A stretch of 41,090 nucleotides of DNA from Muricoccus pecuniae (GTDB lineage: Bacteria > Pseudomonadota > Alphaproteobacteria > Acetobacterales > Acetobacteraceae), in contig NZ_JACIJD010000028.1 of NCBI RefSeq assembly GCF_014199205.1, forward strand, positions 1 through 41,090. The letters are read 5' to 3'. Numbering within the stretch: position 1 is the stretch's first letter; every line of letters begins with the position of its first letter. Positions 32,227-41,090 of this stretch are shown here, in pieces. Both the position numbers and the translations under genes were made by a program. The notes under the pieces were generated by a model. It was given only the letters and a program-made list of their open reading frames with translations. It ran no database searches and was not told the origin of the DNA.

Positions 32227-33948
32227 TCACGCTGATTTCTTGCCCATACTCGTGCCCGTGTCGCGCAGTCGCACGATCAGCCCGCTGAGTTCGGCGCGCA
32301 GCGCCCTACCCTGGTGGGCGACGTCGTCAGCACCCGCGCGCAGGCTACCCAGTGCGCCCGTGGTCTCGCCAACCCCGATTGTGAGGCTGCCCACCTGTGC
32401 CGACACCTCGTTGGTGCCGGCTGCCGCCTCGCTCACGTTGCGGGCGATCTCGCGCGTCGCCGCGCCCTGCTCCTCCACCGCTGCTGCAATCGCGGCAGCG
32501 ATCTCGCTCGACTGCCCCACGGTGGCGCCGATGCCCCGGATCGCTTCCACCGCCAAGGCGGTTGCGCCCTGCATCTCGGTGATCTGCCGCCCGATCTCCT
32601 CCGTCGCCTTCGCCGTCTGGCTGGCCAGGATTTTCACCTCCGAGGCCACCACGGCGAAGCCCTTGCCTGCATCACCGGCCCGCGCCGCCTCGATGGTCGC
32701 GTTCAAGGCCAGCAGGTTGGTCTGCCCGGCGATGTCGCTGATCAGCCGTACCACCTCACCGATACGCTGAGCGCCCTCAGCCAGCAGGCGGACCGTGCCG
32801 TCCGTCGCGCGCGCTTCCTCGGCGGCGCGGCGGGCCACCTGGGCCGCCTCCGTTACTTGGCGGGAGATCTCGGCGACCGAGGCCGCCATCTCCTCGGCTG
32901 CGGCGGCTACTGTTTGGACGTTGGTGCTCGCCTGCATGGCGCCGGCCTCGGCGGCGGTGGCTTGGTGGGCCGTGCGGTCGGCAATGCCGGCGATGCTGTC
33001 GGTCGAGGCCTGCAGCGTGGTCGCAGCGGTGGAGAGGGTATTGGCAACACCGCCCACGGTGCGCTCCAGTTCGGCCGCCATGGCGCGCTGCGTCGCCGCG
33101 CGCTCCTCCCGCGCCCGGCGGTCGAGCTCCTCGCGTTCCTGCGCCGCATAGGCGAATTTGGCGCGTGTCGCCCGCATCAGGGAGGCTAGGCGCCAGAACT
33201 CCGGCGCGGACGGCGTTTCAACCGCACGGCCGAACTCGCCAGCGGCAATGGCCGAGAGGTGCGTCTCTAAATCGTGCACCGGCCGACGTACGGCGGCGAG
33301 CGTGAGCCATCCCAGAACCGCGGCGGCGGTGGCGGCGCACAGTGCGACTGCTGCAGATAAGGTGCCGCTTGCCGGCACACCGGTGAACGAGACCCAGCCG
33401 GCCGTGAGGGCCGGTGAGAGGGCAGCTATGCCCACCGTGGCAGCGAGCCGACCGGTGACACCCGCCGCCGCGGTGGCCAAGCGGGCGCGCCAGCCGGTGG
33501 CGATGAGCTCGCCGTCACGCAGACCAATGCCGCGCGCCTGGCCGGTGCGGATCTTGGCATAGGCCTCGTCGGCCGCTGCAACCGACGCCCGCTCCGGCTT
33601 GAAGCGGATGGAGACGAAGCCGGTGACCTGGCCGTTCTCGACCACCGGCGTGACGTTGGCGCGCACCCAGTAGTAGTCGCCGGACTTGGTACGGTTCTTT
33701 ACCAGCCCTTCCCAAGGGCGGCCGCCCTTGATCGTGGCCCAGAGGTCCTTGAACGCCTCCTGCGGCATGTGCGGGTGGCGGACGAGGTTATGCGGTGCGC
33801 CAGTCAACTCCTCCGTCAGAAAGCCGCTGACATCCACGAAAGCCTTGTTGCAAAACTGGATGCGACCACCAGTGTCGGTTCGTGAAACGAGGAGCTCCCC
33901 GTCAGGAAGCGACACCTCGCGGTTGGTAATCGGTCCGTTGTCGCGCAT
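32227..33948 (-). CDS. Aer-like PAS methyl-accepting chemotaxis protein
   Basis: 573 residues from ATG 33948. The N-terminal PAS domain (about 5-118: [60 protein letters not shown]) closely follows the FAD-binding PAS of aerotaxis receptor Aer, including the RHPxMP motif. Two membrane helices lie at about 165-230, then HAMP and a cytoplasmic signalling domain with the hairpin tip [20 protein letters not shown] followed by TIEAARAG. It probably senses redox or oxygen indirectly and signals to a CheA/CheW array encoded elsewhere. No periplasmic domain of note. Weak ribosome site; terminator at 32197-32226. Confidence 0.92.
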   Translation of the reverse strand: MRDNGPITNREVSLPDGELLVSRTDTGGRIQFCNKAFVDVSGFLTEELTGAPHNLVRHPHMPQEAFKDLWATIKGGRPWEGLVKNRTKSGDYYWVRANVTPVVENGQVTGFVSIRFKPERASVAAADEAYAKIRTGQARGIGLRDGELIATGWRARLATAAAGVTGRLAATVGIAALSPALTAGWVSFTGVPASGTLSAAVALCAATAAAVLGWLTLAAVRRPVHDLETHLSAIAAGEFGRAVETPSAPEFWRLASLMRATRAKFAYAAQEREELDRRAREERAATQRAMAAELERTVGGVANTLSTAATTLQASTDSIAGIADRTAHQATAAEAGAMQASTNVQTVAAAAEEMAASVAEISRQVTEAAQVARRAAEEARATDGTVRLLAEGAQRIGEVVRLISDIAGQTNLLALNATIEAARAGDAGKGFAVVASEVKILASQTAKATEEIGRQITEMQGATALAVEAIRGIGATVGQSSEIAAAIAAAVEEQGAATREIARNVSEAAAGTNEVSAQVGSLTIGVGETTGALGSLRAGADDVAHQGRALRAELSGLIVRLRDTGTSMGKKSA

Positions 33949-34397
33949 CGATCTGCTACCCACTAACCTTCTGAAGCAGGCAGTTTCATGTGTAAACCGT
34001 AAAGAACATTTAAAGCTCAAGGTAACTTCGGGCTGGGGCACCAGGGAGTAACTGCGGCTCTCATTGCTGATAACCTTTGAACGATATTTGAGCCGCTGCC
34101 GCAGAACCGGTCAAAGCTGAACCGCGCGGGCTGAGTACGCCAAGTTGCGCGAGCTAAACATTATCCGTTTCATGCTGGGGGCCAGCATACATTCACACAG
34201 AGATGTAAACCAAAGTATAGGCTGCCGGGCAAAACTTGCTGTAGATGTTTCAGGATAATACGTTTCTTAAGGGTAGACGTAGCTACACCGGGTGTTGCTG
34301 GAGTTGTTAAGCGGATCTGGATCTTGCATCCGGGCCGCCTTGCATTTGGGCCTGCCAAGTTTTATGTGGCTGCCAACTTGATCTTGACAGGTGCATC
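33949..34397. other. AT-richer gap with divergent leaders
   Basis: 450 bp of lower GC between the Aer-like receptor and the zinc-finger gene. No frame has support. A TTGACA at 34384-34389 is only 9 bp from the next ATG and cannot serve it as a -35 box. The lower GC suggests either promoters or recently acquired DNA. Confidence 0.4.
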
Positions 34398-34739
34398 ATG
34401 CGCAGGACGTTGCATTGCTCCTTCTGCGGCAAGTCGGAGGCCGAGATCGAGAAGCTAGCTGCCGGGCCGGGCGGCGTTCATATCTGCAATGAGTGCGTGG
34501 CAGTGTGCGACGTGATCATGCGAACGGACAGCGTTGGTCCGAGCTGTGCATTCGATCCGGGAACCTGGCCGCAGGAGCGACTGATAGCTTTGCTTGGCCC
34601 TCTTAACGCCACAGCCGTGACGCATCGAGAACACCTTCAACGTGTTGTTGATGCGCTTCGGTCGCAGGAGGTTAGTTGGTCCGCGATCGGCCAAGCTCTG
34701 GGCGTCTCGGGGCAAATGGCATGGGAGCGGTTCGGCTGA
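34398..34739 (+). CDS. ClpX-type zinc-finger protein with C-terminal helix-turn-helix-like end
   Basis: 113 residues. The N-terminus, [37 protein letters not shown], is the C4 zinc-binding domain normally found at the start of the ClpX unfoldase (Cys 7, 10, 29 and 32), where it recognises substrates and adaptors. The AAA+ motor is absent. Instead about 75 residues follow, ending with [27 protein letters not shown], which looks like a helix-turn-helix. Standalone proteins of this design may be regulators or ClpX competitors; that is inference. Flanked by a gene-poor region and a hairpin 50 bp downstream. Confidence 0.82.
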   Translation: MRRTLHCSFCGKSEAEIEKLAAGPGGVHICNECVAVCDVIMRTDSVGPSCAFDPGTWPQERLIALLGPLNATAVTHREHLQRVVDALRSQEVSWSAIGQALGVSGQMAWERFG

Positions 34740-34787
34740 CGGAATGTTCTCCGCCCAGCGCTGACCCTGGCCGAGATCCTCAGTCAG

Positions 34788-34827
34788 ATGTTCATGTGGA
34801 GCGGGGTGGCTCGCTCCACACGAACAT
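34788..34827. terminator. Long inverted repeat after the zinc-finger gene
   Basis: 16-bp arms, ATGTTCATGTGGAGCG and CGCTCCACACGAACAT, with one mismatch and an 8-base loop, 48 bp downstream of the stop at 34739. On the minus strand the mismatch becomes a G-U pair. No T tract. It may terminate the zinc-finger gene or be the end of a decayed mobile element. Confidence 0.45.
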
Positions 34828-34934
34828 TTGGCCCAACCAGGAGCATGGGATCAGCGGCCGCGCATTTCTTTCCTTTCTACGGGCGGTACGCGAGGTGAAG
34901 TTGCCAACCCGCGGCTCACTGCTTCTAAGCTGAT

Positions 34935-35190
34935 CGGCTATCAAGGGGATGCGCGCGACAGCTTTGATCTCAAGGCGAAGCCCGCAAGCAACATCACGCC
35001 CACCGCGGTCCAGTTGGGATAGGGTAACGCGCCAATCGCCCAGTCGCGTACGACCATCCCCGTCTCAAACTGCTTTCCCAGGTCGGTGTGGAAGGTGGTC
35101 ACGTCCACCACGTCGTCGGAAGCTGGCGCCGGCTACCTCCAGCACGGCATTGAGCCGGTCGGAGGCGAGCTGAACCTGCTTGGCAAGCCG
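34935..35190 (-). pseudogene. RidA (YjgF/UK114) family remnant
   Basis: Read on the minus strand: LAKQVQLASDRLNAVLEVAG ASF, then after a one-base frameshift DDVVDVTTFHTDLGKQFETG, MVVRDWAIGALPYPNWTAVG, VMLLAGFALEIKAVARIP. This is the C-terminal two-thirds of a RidA-type enamine/imine deaminase, whose usual sequence has AGASFDDVV..T.F.TD and P.PNWTAVGV..L..F..EI. The N-terminus is missing at the join with the IS110 tail (about 35190-35200), and the frameshift disables the rest. A chromosomal-type gene fragment stranded among IS debris. Confidence 0.7.
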
Positions 35191-35199
35191 TGCGCGGGC

Positions 35200-35507
35200 G
35201 TGGGCCGTTGCGGGCCTTCTACCAACGCGTCTTAGCCCGGCGGGGCACCCACATCGCTGCCGTGGCGGTCGCCAAGAAGCTGGCCGTCATCGTCTGGCAC
35301 ATGCAGAGCAAGGCGGAGGACTACGCGAGGGTCAGGCCTGCGCTGCACGCCAAGAAGCTGCGCGACCTCGAACTGCGCTCAGGATAGCCGGAGCGGCGCG
35401 GACAACGTGGCTCCGCCCGCGAGTACAACCTGACGCGCACCCGGCAGGAGGAGAAGCGCCGGGCCGAGCAGGCGGAGGTCGCGTACCGGCGCCCGACCGA
35501 GGGCTGA
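35200..35507 (+). pseudogene. IS110/IS1111-type transposase, C-terminal tail
   Basis: GPLRAFYQRVLARRGTHIAA, VAVAKKLAVIVWHMQSKAED, YARVRPALHAKKLRDLELRS is the end of an IS110/IS116/IS902 transposase. After a stop at 35385-35387 the family tail resumes in another frame: REYNLTRTRQEEKRRAEQAE, VAYRRPTEG, ending at 35505-35507. The DEDD domain and catalytic serine block are absent. Its left join is with the RidA remnant. Confidence 0.72.
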
Positions 35508-35671
35508 ACCAAAGCGAGAGCGGCGGGTGCCCACGGTTGCCGCTACGGAGGCGCGACTGTCGTAGGCGGCGCGGCGGGGCTTGCACCTCCAGGCCCCACT
35601 CTGTGCCACGCGGTCACCCGTGACCTGGAGAAACATAGCATCGGAACCAAGAAAAGGCTGTTCAATCTCAT

Positions 35672-36398
35672 CCGTGGTCCAGGGATGGTAAGGCTTGATG
35701 AGGCGATGTTCGATATCGTTCTCGTGGCAGACCCGGTCGAAGATGTGGCCCATCCATCGTGCTGTTGAGCCGTCGCGGTACTTCGGCATGTCGGCGAAGG
35801 CCATGCCGTTGTCGGTCAGGACGGTATGGATGGCTTCGGGGAAAACATCGACGACCTCGCGTAGAAAAGCGGCGCCGTTCATCTTTGTGTTGGCATCCAG
35901 AAAGGCGACGTGGGTGAACTTGAACACCTTGTCGATGGCCAGGAACATGAAGAGTCTGCCGTCCGCCCGGCGCAGTCCGCAGACGTCGATGTGAAGGTAG
36001 CCGATTGTGGTCTCGGCGAAGCGCTTCCGCTTCGAGGCCATCTCCTCGTTCTCGGGCAGGCGAGGGATGCCAAGGCGAGCGAGGCAGCGGTGGAGAGCAT
36101 TGCGGGACAGGGCCGGAATGGTCTCCCGCAGGCAGCCCAGGACATCGTCCAGCGGTAGGAGGGTGCGACGCCGGAACTCCACGACGATCGCCTCCTCAGC
36201 CTCGGTCAGAACGGTGCTGCGGGGCCGGGCGGGATCCATCGGGGCATCAGCCGTGCTGGCTCGCCCCCGCCACTTCGCCATTGTCTTGGGGTTCAGCCCG
36301 TAGCGGGCGGCCAGGGCGCGGCAGCCCTCTTGCGACGCTTGGAGCTCGGCTCGAACATGCGGCGTCGTTGGGGCTGAACCGTGAAGACCGCCTGCCAT
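35672..36398 (-). pseudogene. IS481-family transposase, C-terminus lost
   Basis: Starts MAGGLHGSAPTTPHVRAELQ with the helix-turn-helix CRALAARYGLNPKTMAKWRG, the DAPMDPARPRSTVLTEAEEA linker typical of IS481, and the integrase core: first Asp in GYLHIDVCGL, second in HTVLTDNGMAF. The family then reads KPYHPWTNGQAER, where the Glu is the third catalytic residue. This copy departs directly after KPYHPWT (about 35673) into unrelated TDEIEQPF and an open frame running to 35379. With the DDE Glu lost it cannot be active. The 339-residue frame is a chimera. Confidence 0.82.
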
Positions 36399-36452
36399 AG
36401 GGCATCCTCCCCCTCGCGGGTGAAAGATGCACCACTACTCCCCGGGACTACA
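35672..36452 (-). mobile_element. IS481-family element, one end lost
   Basis: The intact end is at 36452, where the minus strand begins TGTAGTCCCGGGGAGTAG 54 bp before the transposase ATG; TGT is the usual IS481 terminus. The other end is missing because the transposase stops matching at about 35672. A nested inverted repeat (CTCCAGG/CCTGGAG at 35587-35630 around GGTCAC/GTGACC) lies just beyond the break and may belong to whatever cut the element. Confidence 0.65.
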
Positions 36453-36487
36453 CAGCAAGTGACATCAAGAATCGCGAAGCATCATCG

Positions 36488-36766
36488 TCAGCCAAGCTGA
36501 CGCGAATGGTTATCCCATGCACAAATCTGAACATAGAACCGGCTCAGATAATGAGCGAGTTTCGTCAATGCTTCCTTTGCTTGATCCGGAGGCAAAGTCA
36601 GCAGCTTCGGAATATCAAGCGCTCGCAATTGCCGAGCCTTGTCCACTTCTCCGAGCTGTTCCAGCAGCAAGGCTACAGTTTCGAAATCCTGGTTGAGGTT
36701 AGCCGCAACAGTGGCGAACTCCACCAGATGAGCGACCGGCTTGCTGTGTTGCATGTCGCTGCTCAT
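36488..36766 (-). CDS. Small helical protein coupled to a chemoreceptor
   Basis: 92 residues, ATG 36766 overlapping the receptor stop (ATGA), so it should be made in proportion to it. The sequence [56 protein letters not shown] is all-helical with no signal peptide, membrane segment or Cys cluster. No family recognised. Its coupling suggests a role with the receptor, for instance adaptor or array protein; that is inference. The IS481 end lies 36 bp beyond its stop. Confidence 0.68.
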   Translation of the reverse strand: MSSDMQHSKPVAHLVEFATVAANLNQDFETVALLLEQLGEVDKARQLRALDIPKLLTLPPDQAKEALTKLAHYLSRFYVQICAWDNHSRQLG

Positions 36767-38247
36767 GCCGAGCGTACTCCGTTGAGGAATTTGTCTACCT
36801 GGCTGCGCAGCTGCTCCGCCCGCTGCGCCAGCTCGCCTGAAGCCGATCGCACCTGGGCGGCCGCCACCCCCGTGCGCTCCGCCCCCTCCGTGACACCCGC
36901 CGTGTGCCGCGACACGTCCTGGGTACCGGCAGCCGCCTCGGCCACGGCCCGGCCAATCTCGCGGGTCGCGCAGGCCTGCTCCTCGGCCGCTGCGGCGACC
37001 TGGGTGGCGATGCTGTTCATCTGCCCGATCGTGCGCACAATGCCGTCGATCGCCGACACTGCCTGCCTAGTCTCCTCCTGCATGGCCGCGATCTGGCTGC
37101 CGATCTGCTCCGTCGCCTTGGCAGCCTGGGCGGCCAGGGCTTTCACCTCGGAGGCGACCACCGCGAAACCCCGCCCCGCTTCGCCGGCGCGCGCTGCCTC
37201 GATCGTTGCGTTCAGTGCCAGGAGATTGGTCTGGCCCGCGATGTCACTGATCAGCTTGACAACGTCGCCAACGCTACGGGCCGTTTCCGAGAGCCCTTGC
37301 ACCGCCCTATCCGTCCGCTGGGCAGCCTCCACCGCCTGCCGGGCTACAGCAGCCGAGCTCGTAACCTGCAGCGATACCTCGGCAATTGAGGCAGCCAGTT
37401 CCTCGGTCGAGGCCGCGACCGTCTGCACGTTCGCGCTTGCCTGCTCCGAGGCCGCCGCCACTGAAGTCGCGCGCCCCACCCCGTCCTGAGCGGTCGTAGC
37501 CATTTCCTCCGCCGTCGTATCTAGCTTGGTGGCGGCTGCCGCTACCTTGCGCAGAACCTCGGCCGCCTCGGCTTCGAAAGTGTGAACCAAACCTGTGAGC
37601 CGAACGGCACGCTGTTCCTTCTCGGTCTGGATCTCGGCTTGAGCAGCCAGTTGCTCCTCCGCCCGAAGAGCGGCCAGGCGCACCGTTTCTGTCCCGGCGC
37701 GTTCCGCCTCGACGAGAGCGCTGGCGGCGCGGTGGACCAGCCAGCCGAGTGCGGCAGCCTCAAAGACGACGATCATGGCGTGCAGCACGGCCCGGTCCAG
37801 GGCGCCGCCGCCGGGGAACACGGCCGCCGGCAGGGCGTAGTTCAGGATCAGGTGGTGCAGGGCAATGGCCACCGTGCCCGCCAGCACGGCGCCGAGATCG
37901 AGAAGCACGGCCGTGACGGCCAGCACCGCGTAGAAGTGCATGTGCGCGTCGGCCTGCCAGGGGTGACCCATCAGCTGCTCTACCAGCAGGCCGGGCATGA
38001 GGCACAGGGCCGTGGCGACGGTCGCGCGGGTGGCGGGTTTGCCCGGGAGCAGCAGGTGCGTGAACACGGCGGTGGCAGCAATGCCTGCCCAGAGAACAAA
38101 GGGTAACAGCAGAGAACCGTCGAACAGCCATCCAGTGAGTGCCAGGGCCGGGCCGTGCAGGAGGACGATGCCAACGATGACGCGTTCCGCGGACGCGCGC
38201 AGGTGGGCAAGCCGCGTGGCACCAGAGACTAGAGCAGTGGGGAGCAT
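36763..38247 (-). CDS. Multi-span membrane methyl-accepting chemotaxis protein
   Basis: 494 residues from ATG 38247 with GGAAAGGA 9 bp upstream. The first 175 residues are hydrophobic with five to six membrane helices ([80 protein letters not shown]) and little periplasmic sequence, so the ligand is probably sensed in or at the membrane. A coiled linker follows, then the signalling domain with tip [20 protein letters not shown] and TIEAARAG. No HAMP domain is obvious. It overlaps the preceding 92-residue gene by 19 bp and the following one by 4 bp. Confidence 0.9.
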   Translation of the reverse strand: MLPTALVSGATRLAHLRASAERVIVGIVLLHGPALALTGWLFDGSLLLPFVLWAGIAATAVFTHLLLPGKPATRATVATALCLMPGLLVEQLMGHPWQADAHMHFYAVLAVTAVLLDLGAVLAGTVAIALHHLILNYALPAAVFPGGGALDRAVLHAMIVVFEAAALGWLVHRAASALVEAERAGTETVRLAALRAEEQLAAQAEIQTEKEQRAVRLTGLVHTFEAEAAEVLRKVAAAATKLDTTAEEMATTAQDGVGRATSVAAASEQASANVQTVAASTEELAASIAEVSLQVTSSAAVARQAVEAAQRTDRAVQGLSETARSVGDVVKLISDIAGQTNLLALNATIEAARAGEAGRGFAVVASEVKALAAQAAKATEQIGSQIAAMQEETRQAVSAIDGIVRTIGQMNSIATQVAAAAEEQACATREIGRAVAEAAAGTQDVSRHTAGVTEGAERTGVAAAQVRSASGELAQRAEQLRSQVDKFLNGVRSA

Positions 38248-38507
38248 GGAGCATTTCCTTTCCAACGAAGGCCAGCGCCGAAGACGGAGCGGATCTGGGC
38301 CGCATCGCCCCGCAGCACGGCAAAGCCGGGCGCTGGCAAGTCAACCAGGGCAATGTCGGCCATGTCGGGCGCGTCCAGGGCGCCGGAGAAGCCGGAAGGT
38401 CCGAGCCGCACCAGCATAAGACCATCACCGCTCGGCAGGAGGCGGCTCCCCGTGATGGCGATGGTTGCTACCAGGGACATTGCCAGGGCGGGGAGGAGGT
38501 CGCGCAT
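38229..38507 (-). CDS. Small membrane-anchored protein between two receptors
   Basis: 92 residues from ATG 38507 with GGAGG upstream. One N-terminal hydrophobic helix ([17 protein letters not shown]) could be a signal anchor; the rest, [60 protein letters not shown], would then be periplasmic. It starts 28 bp after the globin-coupled receptor stop and overlaps the next receptor by 19 bp, so it is part of the same operon. No family recognised; codon bias and coupling support it. Confidence 0.62.
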   Translation of the reverse strand: MRDLLPALAMSLVATIAITGSRLLPSGDGLMLVRLGPSGFSGALDAPDMADIALVDLPAPGFAVLRGDAAQIRSVFGAGLRWKGNAPCSPLL

Positions 38508-38535
38508 CGGCGTGCCGGACTGCTTGCCAGCGCCC

Positions 38536-39903
38536 CTAAGCGGCCCGCACCTCTGCCAGGAAGCCGTCAACCACGTGGCGCAGGATCCCGGACTGCGCGG
38601 AAAGGTCCTGCGCCGTGCCAACCAGCTCGCCCGCGATCCTTGAGGCTCCAGCCGCGTCCGAGTGGATGCCCTCCATCAGCGCCGTCACGCGCTCATTCCC
38701 CGCAGCGGCGTGCTCCACGCTGCGCGCGATCTCCACCGTCGCGGCACCCTGCTCCTCGACCGCGGCGGCGATCCCCATCATGACACCGCTGATGTCACCG
38801 ATCTGGCGCGAGATGCCGCCGATCGCCTCGACTGCCTGCTCCGTCGCCGTTCGGATGGCATCGATCTGCCCGCTGATCTCGCCCGTCGCCCTTGTGGTCT
38901 GGGCAGCGAGCGCCTTCACCTCGGAGGCCACCACGGCGAAGCCCTTGCCGTGCTCGCCGGCCCGCGCCGCCTCGATGGTAGCGTTGAGCGCCAGCAGGTT
39001 CGTCTGCCCCGCGATGTCGCCGATCAGATGCACCACCTCGCCGATCCGTCCCGCGTTGGCCGCCAGCGCCTGCACCACGAGATCCGTGTCCCGCGCCTGC
39101 TTCGCTGCCTGCTCCGCCATGAGGGAGGACTGGCCCATCCGCCGCGTGATCTCACCGATGGAGGCGGTCAGCTCCGCTGCCGCTGCCGCCACGGTCTGCA
39201 CATCGCCGCTTGCCGCCTGGGCCGCGGCGGCGGCGGAGGCCGATCCCTCGGTGGTGCGCGCCGCCACCTCGGCCATGGGCCGCGCCGCGCCCTCCATCAG
39301 CTGCGAGGACGCGGCCACGCCCTGCACCACCCCGCCGATCTTGATCTCGAAGGCCTGCGCCAACTGGTCCAGCGTTGCGCGGCGGGAGGCCCGCTCGGCC
39401 GCCACATAGGTCTCGAGCAGCACCTCAAGGTCGAGCCACGCAGCCCGGTTCAGCGCCGCGGCCAGTGCCCCGCGGCTCCGTGCCGCCCGTTGTCCACGGC
39501 CGAGCAGGGTCAGCAAAGGGTTTGCCGGCGGCGGTGCATCCAGCCCGAGGTCGCGGCAGATCGCGGCACCCACGTTGGAGTGACAAAGGGCCACCGCATA
39601 GCTCGGCACACCGCGCTCATAGAAGGCTTTGGCCAGCCGCTCGGCCGATTCCATGAAGCCCTCACCCAGCTCGCCCGAGATCACGCGCTGCCAATGGGCC
39701 ACGCGGACCTGGTGCACCTCGGGATCCATCAGGGCTGCCTGGATCTCCGGCCAGCCGGCAAACGCCGGGTGCAGCTCGGTGATCAGAGAAGGAAGGCGAT
39801 CCCGTGCGAAGCCGGACTGGCTTCTCAGTAGCAGAAGGTCCCTCTCCGTGATGCCGAAAGCGGCGAAGCGCCTGCTCTGCTGAGGGTCTAGGCTGGAAGC
39901 CAT
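38536..39903 (-). CDS. Globin-coupled sensor chemotaxis protein (HemAT-like)
   Basis: 455 residues from ATG 39903 with GGAG 6 bp upstream; further ATGs upstream are less likely. Residues about 10-155 form a protoglobin heme domain: [40 protein letters not shown], the proximal-histidine region [18 protein letters not shown] (His near 71) and [20 protein letters not shown]. No membrane helix, so the protein is cytoplasmic. The signalling domain has [20 protein letters not shown] and TIEAARAG at its tip. Such proteins bind O2 directly and drive aerotactic responses. First gene of a four-gene operon with a second receptor and two small genes. Confidence 0.9.
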   Translation of the reverse strand: MASSLDPQQSRRFAAFGITERDLLLLRSQSGFARDRLPSLITELHPAFAGWPEIQAALMDPEVHQVRVAHWQRVISGELGEGFMESAERLAKAFYERGVPSYAVALCHSNVGAAICRDLGLDAPPPANPLLTLLGRGQRAARSRGALAAALNRAAWLDLEVLLETYVAAERASRRATLDQLAQAFEIKIGGVVQGVAASSQLMEGAARPMAEVAARTTEGSASAAAAAQAASGDVQTVAAAAAELTASIGEITRRMGQSSLMAEQAAKQARDTDLVVQALAANAGRIGEVVHLIGDIAGQTNLLALNATIEAARAGEHGKGFAVVASEVKALAAQTTRATGEISGQIDAIRTATEQAVEAIGGISRQIGDISGVMMGIAAAVEEQGAATVEIARSVEHAAAGNERVTALMEGIHSDAAGASRIAGELVGTAQDLSAQSGILRHVVDGFLAEVRAA

Positions 39904-40233
39904 GAGCATCTCCAACGGGTGCCGTTCCGAAATCAGCAGCCTTGCGCAGGCGAGCGGCGACACTCGATCCCAAGGCACCGTTGTACTAATGTTCCGACCA
40001 TTACCGCTCCGTTGACGCCAAACGATTGTCGACCTCCGAATCCAAAGTGGCCGTGCTGGAGCCTCGACTGCCCGCATCGTTCACGGAGGCTGGTAGTGGG
40101 CGCGGTCCGTCGACATTTTCACAATCTAGTGACTATTCGGAACGACTATGGTGCGGGGCCCGACACGGGCCGACCCGCCCAGCAGCCGTCGCGCCCTCAT
40201 GAAGGAGCGGCCGCATCGGAGCACCGACGCCGA
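39904..40233. other. Divergent promoter region between two receptors
   Basis: 330 bp separating the globin-coupled receptor (minus) and the next receptor (plus). Both promoters must lie here, but no convincing -35/-10 pair or flagellar sigma-28 (TAAA...GCCGATAA) site was found. Confidence 0.4.
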
Positions 40234-41090
40234 ATGAACCGCTTCCTCGACAACGTCCCCATCGCCCGCAAGGTGATGCTGGCTCTTGCCCTCATGACCG
40301 CTTCGGCCCTGGGTGCCGCCTGGTTCGCCGTAGCCAGCCTGTCGGCTACTGACGCCCGGTACAGCGCCCTCCTCGAGCGCGAGGCCAAGGCCGCGACCTG
40401 GATGGCCCGGACCAACAGCTCGATCATCGACGCCGGCCGGCTGCTCAACCGCATGATCGCCGAGCCCGAGGCCGAGCAGATGCGCGCCATCCAGCGCGAG
40501 ATGCAGGGCGTGCGGCGGCAGGTGAACGAGCGCTTGGCCGAGGCTGCGAAGGTGCTCCCGTCCATCGCACGCGATGCCGAGGCGGTGGGTTCCGCCTTCC
40601 GCCGCGCCGTGGAGACCGCAGCCGAGGCTGAGGCGGCGACGTTGGTGGACGACAACGCTCGCGCGCTGCGCGTCATGGCCGAGCGCTACGACCCGGCCGC
40701 TATGGAGGCGCGCCGCCTCTCGCTCGAGCTGATCGAGCGGGTGGACAGCATGGCGCAGCGCGCCTCCGACGACGCCACTGCCGACACCAACGTCGCTTGG
40801 TGGACCACCCTGGCCGCCTCCGTCCTGGGCGCCGCCATTTCGGTCGGCTTGGCGCTTTGGATGGTGCAGTCCAGCGTTTCTCGCCCGATCGGGCGCATTG
40901 CCGAGCGCATGCGTTTGCTGGCCGGTGGCGAGAAGGAGAGCCCGGTACCCGGCGCCGGCCGGCGCGACGAGGTGGGCCAGATGGCCGAGGCGGTCGAGGG
41001 CTTCCGCCTGGCTGCGATCGAGCAGGAGCGCATGGCGACCGCGAATGCCGCGGAGGCGGCTGCCAAGCTCGCCCGCGCCGAGCGGGTGGA
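40234..41090 (+). CDS. Methyl-accepting chemotaxis protein, 5' part (runs off window)
   Basis: 285 codons from ATG 40234 with no stop before the window ends. MNRFLDNVPIARKVMLALAL then a first membrane helix at about 14-36, a helical periplasmic part of about 150 residues (LLEREAKAATWMARTNSSII, AGRLLNRMIAEPEAEQMRAI; four-helix-bundle-like), a second membrane helix at about 190-212 (WWTTLAASVLGAAISVGLAL) and a HAMP domain (SRPIGRIAERMRLLAGGEKE, RRDEVGQMAEAVEGFRLAAI). The signalling domain must lie to the right. Classic transmembrane receptor layout; ligand unknown. Confidence 0.85.
   Translation, partial: MNRFLDNVPIARKVMLALALMTASALGAAWFAVASLSATDARYSALLEREAKAATWMARTNSSIIDAGRLLNRMIAEPEAEQMRAIQREMQGVRRQVNERLAEAAKVLPSIARDAEAVGSAFRRAVETAAEAEAATLVDDNARALRVMAERYDPAAMEARRLSLELIERVDSMAQRASDDATADTNVAWWTTLAASVLGAAISVGLALWMVQSSVSRPIGRIAERMRLLAGGEKESPVPGAGRRDEVGQMAEAVEGFRLAAIEQERMATANAAEAAAKLARAERV

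Noticed and set aside
34170-34358. 62-residue minus-strand frame upstream of the zinc-finger gene
   Set aside because: No ribosome site, no family features, and it lies in AT-richer intergenic DNA.
34384-34389. Perfect TTGACA -35 box before the zinc-finger gene
   Set aside because: It is only 9 bp from the start codon and has no -10 box at 16-18 bp; transcription from it would begin inside the gene.

Overview
The window is high-GC DNA with alphaproteobacterial gene content. A member of the Rhodospirillales (Roseomonas- or Azospirillum-like) fits best; this is inference from codon bias and protein style, since no rRNA or core gene is present. It looks like an accessory replicon or integrated conjugative element joined to a chemotaxis cluster, with the joins littered by broken insertion sequences. 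No replication gene, integrase, tRNA, rRNA or CRISPR array was seen.

Layout. 1-5.6 kb is a graveyard of mobile DNA: the repeat-bearing end of an IS21-type element lying inside an IS110 transposase gene, a second IS110 fragment head to head with an orphan tniQ, a small unknown gene, a gene frameshifted in a run of 12 G, an IS3 orfA remnant and an IS110 transposase broken near its C-terminus. 5.7-6.9 kb is a BrnT-type toxin with an Xre-type antitoxin and a third gene, behind a promoter that predicts a leaderless toxin mRNA. 6.9-13.6 kb is the DNA-processing part of a conjugation module: a minus-strand operon (Myb/SANT-like protein, P-loop ATPase, two membrane proteins) divergent from a plus-strand operon ending in a 1131-residue MobF (TrwC/TraI-like) relaxase-helicase. 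13.6-25.5 kb is one tightly coupled minus-strand operon encoding a complete P-type (VirB/VirD4) type IV secretion system in the order virB1, B2, B3, B4, B5, eexN-like, B6, B7, B8, B9, B10, B11, a DUF551-like gene, virD4. Nearly every junction is an ATGA, GTGA or TAATG overlap.

25.5-29.8 kb is cargo: two more members of the family broken at 3.6 kb, the remnant of a second, MobQ-type relaxase, an unknown gene, a hairpin-rich leader before a truncated DUF932-like gene, and a VbhA/Fic toxin-antitoxin pair.

30-41 kb is a sensory block: an EAL-type c-di-GMP phosphodiesterase, an Aer-like PAS chemoreceptor, a membrane chemoreceptor, a globin-coupled chemoreceptor and the start of a fourth receptor, with three small genes (two coupled to receptors). 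It is interrupted by another scrap zone at 34.8-36.5 kb (RidA remnant, IS110 tail, IS481 copy lacking its C-terminus). Two oxygen- or redox-type receptors next to a c-di-GMP enzyme suggest control of motility by oxygen; no cheA, cheW or cheY lies in the window.

Most notable: a small uncharacterised protein family present three times around the conjugation locus, one copy switched off by a 12-G tract; a DUF551-like gene inside the virB operon; the apparently leaderless BrnT/Xre operon; and a nested palindrome between the convergent relaxase and virD4 arms.
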